This document shows, one piece after another, positions 61,526 to 64,000 of a DNA stretch of 64,000 bases. A program made the translations under genes and the position numbers. Every line of letters starts with the position of its first letter. Within the stretch, counting starts at the first letter, position 1. The notes beneath the pieces were generated by a model. It was not told the origin of the DNA. It made no database searches and worked only from the letters and a program-made list of their open reading frames with translations. Source of the stretch: Myotis daubentonii. Taxonomy: Eukaryota; Chordata; Mammalia; Chiroptera; Vespertilionidae. The stretch lies in contig NC_081851.1 in NCBI RefSeq assembly GCF_963259705.1, positions 12,994,145 to 13,058,144 on the forward strand. The letters are read 5' to 3'.

Positions 61526-63411
61526 AAGTGGATATAGGTAACACTCCAGAATCTTCTATTTTATTTATCTCAGTAGTTAAAATTAGAAAGGGGCTTGGAA
61601 TTGGGGAGAAGAGCTGGATATAGACATAGAGTCTTAGAGCAGTAATGTTCTGATTCAGTGTTTAAATGTTTGAATCAAAGAACCCTTTTTCCAAGTAGGC
61701 AGATGTGCCAAAGCCTCAGATAGAAAGGACTTTAACAGGGATGCTCTGTTGCCGTGGTGTCCGAGCCTGCCTGTTGTTCTACCCCAGCTGGCAGTGGGGT
61801 ACCTGGGGTAGCCTCCTCGAACCCCAATGAACAGAGTTTGAAAACCGCTGATTTTGTTCAACCCTTCATTAACACATGAAAAAAACTGAGGCCCAGAGAG
61901 GTTGCAGTTTTGATTAAGGTTGCACAACTGGGACAGTGCCTGGGAGTGCGCCTCAGCCCTTGGCCTTGTGTCTCTCTACCCCTAGGGCCAATTCCCTGCA
62001 CCAGCAGCTGAAAGGGGAGCAGGAGGAGCTGCAGACCCACACTAAGAAGCTGCAGACCTCCCTGAACGACACCCAGCTGCAGGTGAACTGCTGGCAGGCC
62101 CAGTGCAACTGCCTGAGGAAGGAGCAGGAAGAGCTGCTCACAGACAACAAGGAGCTGCAAACCTCCCTTCATGAAAGGCAGCTGGAGGTAAACCACTGGC
62201 AGGCCCGGTACGAGAGGCTCAAGGGGGAGCAAGAGGAGATGCACACACTCACCAAGGAGCTGCAGACCCACGCCAGTGAGCTGCAAACCTCCCTTCATGA
62301 AAGGCAGCTGGAGGTAAACCACTGGCAGGCCCAGTACGATGGGCTGAAGGGGGAGCAAGAGGAGATGCACACACTCACCAAGGAGCTGCAGACCCACACC
62401 AGTGAACTGCAAACCTCCCTTCATGAAAGGGAGCTGGAGGTGAACCACTGGCAGGCCCAGTGTGAGGGGCTGAAGGCGGAGCTAGAGGAGCTGTACGCTC
62501 TCAACAAGGAGCTGCAGGCCGACGCCAATGAGCTGCTCACAGAATACAAGGAGCTGCTCACAGACAACAAGGAGCTGCAACTGTCCCTGAATGACACGCA
62601 GCGGGAAGTGAACATCTGGCAGGCCCGGTACGAGGAGCTGAAGGGGCAGCAGGAGGAGCTGTACGCTCTCAACAAGGAGCTGCAGGCCGATGCCAATGAG
62701 CTGCTCACAGAATACAAGGAGCTGCTCACAGACAACAAAGAGCTGCAACTGTCCCTCAATGACACGCAGCGGGAAGTGAACATCTGGCAGGCCCGGTACG
62801 AGGAGCTGAAGGGGCAGCAGGAGGAGCTGTACGCTCTCAACAAGGAGCTGCAGGCCGATGCCAATGAGCTGCTCACAGAATACAAGGAGCTGCTCACAGA
62901 CAACAAGGAGCTGCAACTGTCCCTGAATGACACGCAGCGGGAAGTGAACAGCTGGCAGGCCCGGTACGAGGAGCTGAAGGGGCAGCAGGAGGAGCTGCAG
63001 ACTCACAGCAAGAAGCTGCAAACCTCCCTGGACAACACGCAGCTGGAGGTGAACCACTGGCAGGCCCAGTACGAGGGGCTGAAGGCAGAGCAAGAGTCGC
63101 TGTACGCCCTCAACAAGGAGCTGTACACCCTCACCAAGGAGCTGTATGCCCTCACCAAGGAGCTGCTCAAAGACAACAAGGAGCTGCAACTGTCCCTGAA
63201 TGACACGCAGCAGGAAGTGAACAGCTGGCAGGGCCGGTATGAGGAGCTGAAGGGGGAGCAGGACCAGCTGCTCACAGACAACAAGAAGCTGCGAACCTCC
63301 CTGAACGACACGCAGCTGCAGGTGAACTGCTGGCAGAACCAGTGCAACTGGCTGAGGGAGGAGCTCCAGAGCACGGACAGCTCACTGACCGAGCTGGACA
63401 ACCGCTTCCAG
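37783..63411 (+). CDS. CCDC88C-like: Daple-like coiled-coil gene (CCDC88 family), 3' part beyond window
   Basis: CCDC88C (Daple) is a cytoplasmic scaffold that binds Dishevelled and modulates Wnt and G-protein signalling. It has an N-terminal HOOK domain, a long coiled coil, and a C-terminal Galpha-activating motif and PDZ ligand. Here twelve open exons with GT/AG borders can be joined in matching phase (37,783-37,842; 38,860-39,000; 39,437-39,555; 40,255-40,336; 45,873-46,013; 46,655-46,781; 49,090-49,235; 53,878-54,015; 55,570-56,031; 56,514-56,755; 59,628-59,771; 61,986-63,411), about 1,076 codons. Family matches include [33 protein letters not shown] and [12 protein letters not shown]. 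Daple resembles it more than girdin does. The HOOK exons, a short exon and most of the central coiled coil are not found, and one exon (40,691-40,810) is damaged. It is either a rebuilt functional paralogue or a recent, still mostly open pseudogene; the C-terminus lies outside. Confidence 0.8.
37843..38859 (+). other. Intron 1, where HOOK-domain exons would be expected
   Basis: Only about 1 kb separates exon 1 from the exon that in Daple follows the HOOK domain. I see no HOOK-like codons in any frame. At 38,118-38,216 there is the tRNA-like head of a VES SINE (TCGCTCAGTGGTTAGAGTG, box B-like GGTTTGATTCC), plus strand, truncated. Confidence 0.6.
38860..39000 (+). CDS. CCDC88C-like: Exon 2: post-HOOK segment
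   Basis: Acceptor CCCTCAG|GTG; 47 codons; phase 0 at both ends; donor GAG|GTGTGT. The product [20 protein letters not shown] and the following residues match the family segment just after the HOOK domain ([20 protein letters not shown] type). Since exon 1 also ends in phase 0, joining exon 1 to exon 2 keeps the frame. Confidence 0.85.
39437..39555 (+). CDS. CCDC88C-like: Exon 3: linker and start of coiled coil
   Basis: Acceptor CCTGTAG|CTG, donor GAGCT|GTGAGT, ending in phase 2. It encodes [20 protein letters not shown], then [20 protein letters not shown], the conserved [16 protein letters not shown] block of the CCDC88 family. The Ser/Pro-rich insert of Daple is shortened. Confidence 0.88.
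40255..40336 (+). CDS. CCDC88C-like: Exon 4: coiled coil
   Basis: Acceptor CCCGCAG|GGA completes a Leu codon (phase 2) and the exon ends in phase 0 at AAT|GTGAGC. It reads [20 protein letters not shown], then LQEARRN, matching [20 protein letters not shown] in Daple. Confidence 0.88.
40653..40810 (+). pseudogene. CCDC88C-like: Damaged exon of the Daple-like gene
   Basis: In the family the next exon begins QLAADARSA and ends DVDFYK. Here the match begins at MELAASAQ (40,653), but the expected AG acceptor before it is AAC, and one base is lost near 40,688. A possible replacement acceptor (CCCTCCCTGAG|GTG, 40,691) restores [20 protein letters not shown] in phase 0 to [11 protein letters not shown], where a TGA stops it at 40,808-40,810. 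If used, the protein truncates early. If skipped, exon 4 joins exon 5 in frame. Confidence 0.65.
41060..41150 (-). repeat. MIR SINE fragment
   Basis: GACTGTTTCCTCATCTATAAAACAGAGATAA is the reverse-strand MIR core (CAGTTTCCTCATCTGTAAAATGGGGATAA). Confidence 0.65.
42274..42309 (+). other. Exon-like segment inside Helitron (a)
   Basis: Bordered by GGTGCCCAG| and |GTGAGCC. Twelve open codons read [13 protein letters not shown] longer version from 42,219 (acceptor CCTCCCCCAG) is also possible. It looks like a captured host-gene exon; I do not recognise the gene. Confidence 0.4.
42476..42529 (+). other. Exon-like segment inside Helitron (b)
   Basis: Bordered by CTCCGGCCCACAG| and |GTATGG. Eighteen open codons read [18 protein letters not shown], phase 0 at both ends and so phase-compatible with segment (a), with 166 bp between them. 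The source gene is not recognised. Confidence 0.4.
42672..45872. other. Rest of intron 4
   Basis: No further Daple-like exon found. Contains a MIR-like fragment near 44,690-44,850 (minus strand). A 289-codon minus-strand open frame at 43,081-43,950 has no recognisable domain; it lies in GC-rich DNA and is left unannotated. Confidence 0.5.
45873..46013 (+). CDS. CCDC88C-like: Exon 5: coiled coil, diverged 5' half
   Basis: Acceptor CTGACCAG|GTG, donor TTG|GTAGGA, 47 codons, phase 0 both ends. The second half [20 protein letters not shown] matches [20 protein letters not shown] in the family. The first half ([20 protein letters not shown]) keeps only a faint match to the REDN...ETK segment and has three Trp residues in a stretch that is normally helical, so selection on it may be relaxed. 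Confidence 0.75.
46655..46781 (+). CDS. CCDC88C-like: Exon 6: coiled coil
   Basis: Acceptor CTGCACTAG|GCC, donor GAG G|GTAAGC, ending in phase 1. It reads [20 protein letters not shown], then [20 protein letters not shown]. This matches RDTDKKRIEELLEENM and QKQSMNESAHLGWELEQLS, one of the strongest Daple signatures in the window. Confidence 0.9.
46782..49089. other. Intron 6
   Basis: The 60-nt family exon that should lie here (NADLSDASRKSFVFELNEC type) is not visible; exons 6 and 7 still join in frame. A MIR fragment on the minus strand lies at 47,985-48,140 (CCTCAGTTTTCTTATCTGAAAAATGGGGG). Confidence 0.55.
47985..48140 (-). repeat. MIR SINE
   Basis: GTTAGCCAGGTGACCTC...CCTCAGTTTTCTTATCTG...CTCACAGGATTGCTATGGG follows the reverse MIR consensus order. 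Confidence 0.75.
49090..49235 (+). CDS. CCDC88C-like: Exon 7: coiled coil
   Basis: Acceptor GCTCTTCAG|CC completes an Ala codon (phase 1) and the exon ends in phase 0 at AAGCAG|GTACCC. It reads [20 protein letters not shown], then [20 protein letters not shown]; the family has [20 protein letters not shown] and LRDASLVLEES. Very clear match. Confidence 0.9.
51497..51690. mobile_element. SPIN-like hAT element, internally deleted
   Basis: The left end GAGTGGTTCTCAAACTTCC and the right end GTTGAGAACCGCTG are hAT-type inverted termini. The body (TAATGCCGCGACCCTTTAAT, GTTGTGGTGACCCCCAACC, CTGATATGCAGGATGTATTT) matches what I remember of SPIN, a hAT family spread horizontally among tetrapods including vesper bats. 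The segment between ATTTTCATTGTG and CGCGACCCACAGG is missing compared with longer copies. No clear 8-bp duplication. Confidence 0.75.
53655..53758 (+). repeat. Intronic duplication, copy 1
   Basis: GGGCAGCGGCTCAGGGACGC through the next 84 bases is repeated at 54,683-54,786 with a few differences (both keep CTGCTCTGC and GCAGTGGCTG). The two copies flank exon 8 (53,878-54,015). Confidence 0.8.
53878..54015 (+). CDS. CCDC88C-like: Exon 8: coiled coil
   Basis: Acceptor GGCTCCGCAG|ACT, donor CAGGAG|GTAGGC, 46 codons, phase 0 both ends. It reads [20 protein letters not shown], then [20 protein letters not shown], matching [25 protein letters not shown]-type sequence in Daple. Confidence 0.88.
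54211..54430 (-). mobile_element. VES SINE in intron 8
   Basis: A T-rich start, GGGAAGGGAGAAGGAGAGAG, CATGTGCCCTGACCGGTAATCG, and end CATTGACCCACACTGGCTGG. Full length, minus strand. Confidence 0.88.
54683..54786 (+). repeat. Intronic duplication, copy 2
   Basis: Partner of 53,655-53,758, same orientation, starting GGGGCAGCGGCTCAGGGACG. The remaining sequence to 55,569 shows nothing recognisable. Confidence 0.8.
55570..56031 (+). CDS. CCDC88C-like: Exon 9: long coiled coil, cut short by a new donor
   Basis: Acceptor TTTTCCTGCAG|TTC, 154 codons, phase 0 both ends. Recognisable blocks are [58 protein letters not shown] and [20 protein letters not shown]. These follow Daple in order. In the family this exon continues much further; here homology ends at DKQLDTR and a GTAATT donor, with a TGA soon after in the readthrough frame. 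The central coiled coil beyond this is missing. Confidence 0.88.
56514..56755 (+). CDS. CCDC88C-like: Exon 10: coiled coil
   Basis: Acceptor CTCCCAGCAG|GTG (an alternative three bases upstream adds one Gln), donor GACAG|GTGGGT, ending in phase 2. It begins [20 protein letters not shown], close to Daple [15 protein letters not shown], and continues [17 protein letters not shown] (family HLGTLHERQSAEYEALI). By position in the protein it follows about 400 family residues that are not found here. Confidence 0.88.
56756..59627. other. Intron 10
   Basis: No supported exon. Part of 57,145-57,350 (ATATATGGACGTGTACAGAC...GTACCTTAAATGCATAAATC) resembles an old L1 or LTR-type repeat that I cannot name. 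Confidence 0.45.
59628..59771 (+). CDS. CCDC88C-like: Exon 11: coiled coil
   Basis: Acceptor TTCAACAG|ATA, donor GACAG|GTAACC, phase 2 at both ends. It reads [20 protein letters not shown], then [20 protein letters not shown] and RLQRELD. Daple has [20 protein letters not shown] and ENQRLRGELDR, so the match is near-identical in places. Confidence 0.9.
60655..60790 (+). repeat. MIR SINE
   Basis: GAGGAAACAGGCTCAGGGAGATTAAACAACTTG...CAGGATTCGAATCCAAGTC follows the MIR core in plus orientation. A second MIR piece lies at 61,860-61,935 (AAAACTGAGGCCCAGAGAGG), just before exon 12. Confidence 0.78.
61021..61080 (+). repeat. Perfect 30-bp tandem duplication
   Basis: AGATATCTGAATGTTGATGG plus GTACCTTAAA occurs twice with no mismatch. 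It follows a T/G-rich tract (60,957-61,012). Confidence 0.95.
61492..61523. repeat. (GAT)n microsatellite
   Basis: Ten or so uninterrupted ATG/GAT units in intron 11. Confidence 0.95.
61986..63411 (+). CDS. CCDC88C-like: Exon 12: ten-unit heptad-repeat expansion
   Basis: Acceptor CTACCCCTAG|GGC completes an Arg codon (phase 2); donor CTTCCAG|GTGAGG in phase 0; 475 full codons without a stop. It starts [20 protein letters not shown], as in Daple, and ends [11 protein letters not shown] (family ISLTKLDNHCE). Between them are ten units: 62,017 (35 aa), 62,122 (35), 62,227 (42), 62,353 (42), 62,479 (56), 62,647 (56), 62,815 (56), 62,983 (35), 63,088 (56), 63,256 (35), then a 17-residue tail. Every length is a multiple of seven. 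Each unit keeps a Trp in a VNxWQ motif. Daple has one such unit ([20 protein letters not shown]) in an exon I estimate at about 62 residues. The longer units arise by extra heptads such as LLTEYKE and LLTDNKE. Confidence 0.92.
62479..62982 (+). repeat. Three near-identical 168-bp units
   Basis: Units 5, 6 and 7 of exon 12. Units 6 and 7 differ at three of 168 positions (two silent, one Ile to Ser); units 5 and 6 differ at six. The other units are clearly more diverged. Confidence 0.95.
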
Positions 63412-64000
63412 GTGAGGCCTGGGGCTGGAGGGCCTCAGGACCCTGGGTGGGCCTGTTCCCTGGGCTGACGCCTTGGGCTCAGCCAGGTGGGAATGGGTCC
63501 TCATTGGCATCTCTGCTCAAAGGGTGTGTGTGAATGTCACTCAGAGGCAGAGAGGAAGCCAGAGGCAGTTGACTGGGACGAACACCATGACTGGCAGGGG
63601 TGTGCTACAGAACACCTTTCCCCTGATTTTTGCTTTTTGTCGGGGAGGTGCATGGAAGCATCCAAGTACCGTTTCATCTCCATCCTCTCGACTGAGCACT
63701 CTGCTCTCTGTGTCATCTCATTTAATTCTCACAATGATCTTGTGAGCTGGGGTTCCCATCCTTGTCCCTCTGAAGTAGTGGGTTGGAACCCCGTTTGTCT
63801 GAAGCCAAAGCTTGGGACTTTCCTGCTACACCAACCACGATGATGTTCTAGAGCAGGAGCTGGCCAGCCTCAGCCCAAATTTCAGGTCCAGCTTCACGCC
63901 TCTTTGTGTACAGACAACTTTCTAGTAGCCATATTCAAAAAGTAAGAGGAATCAGGTGGGATTAATGTAGGGGTCTGTTTTATTTAACCCTTATATCTAA
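63412..64000. other. Intron 12, start only
   Basis: The next family exon (LKGNLEEENHHLLSQ) is not in the window. A MIR SINE on the plus strand covers about 63,705-63,838 (GTCATCTCATTTAATTCTCACAATG... CTTGTGAGCTGGGG). Confidence 0.6.
63705..63838 (+). repeat. MIR SINE
   Basis: CTCATTTAATTCTCACAATGATCTTGTGAGCTGGGG matches the MIR central block with moderate divergence. Confidence 0.75.

Noticed and set aside
62482..63189. 235-codon minus-strand open frame opposite exon 12
   Set aside because: It is a by-product of the GAG/CTG-rich repeat: the reverse frame of heptad codons is also open. The sense strand has family homology and splice sites.
37783..63411. That the gene is the true CCDC88C orthologue
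   Set aside because: Missing HOOK and central exons with a damaged exon argue for a paralogue or rebuilt copy. Finding no second, complete CCDC88C in the genome would reverse this.

Overview
This window is mammalian nuclear DNA, most likely from a vesper bat (family Vespertilionidae). The call rests on the repeat fauna. There are at least eight non-autonomous Helitrons of the HeliBat type (5' TC, an AATATGCAAAT block, a 3' GTGCACGAATTTCGTGCAC-type hairpin, terminal CTAG, A|T insertion sites). They sit with tRNA-derived VES SINEs, young L1 and half-L1 (HAL1-like) elements, a SPIN-like hAT element and a short hAT MITE. I saw no tRNA, rRNA, CRISPR array or recognisable endogenous retrovirus.

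Layout. Positions 1-1,630 hold three related copies of an old interspersed repeat. A nearly full-length, broken L1 follows (about 1,635-9,130), with a 676-bp Helitron nested in its ORF2. From 9.36 to 33.5 kb is a transposon-rich tract: four HAL1-like stretches, L1 and L2 fragments, a hAT transposase relic, Helitrons (two fused head to tail), simple repeats and a 31-bp minisatellite carrying CCAAT boxes. A CpG-rich patch near 29.0-29.7 kb has a CTCF-like motif and a GC-box tandem repeat; I recognise no gene there. From 33.5 to 37.5 kb is AT-rich sequence with SINEs and a Helitron.

The one gene I can support starts at 37,783 and runs rightward to at least 63,411, continuing beyond the window. 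It is a paralogue or divergent form of CCDC88C (Daple), a coiled-coil signalling scaffold. I can place twelve open exons with GT/AG borders whose phases all match, giving about 1,076 codons in frame, plus one damaged exon. Relative to the family the gene looks heavily rebuilt. The exons for the N-terminal HOOK domain are not found, a short exon and most of the central coiled coil are missing, and the last exon is hugely enlarged. Where the family has about one 35-36-residue unit, this exon (61,986-63,411) holds ten tandem units of exactly 35, 42 or 56 residues. All are multiples of seven, so the coiled-coil heptad register is never broken. This is the most interesting object in the window.

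Other notable items are a Helitron in the gene's fourth intron that carries two exon-like segments with splice borders, CTCF-core motifs spread by several Helitrons, a head-to-tail Helitron pair, and a 46-bp flank shared downstream of two Helitron 3' ends. Family assignments come from reading the sequence and from memory of the families; no search was run.
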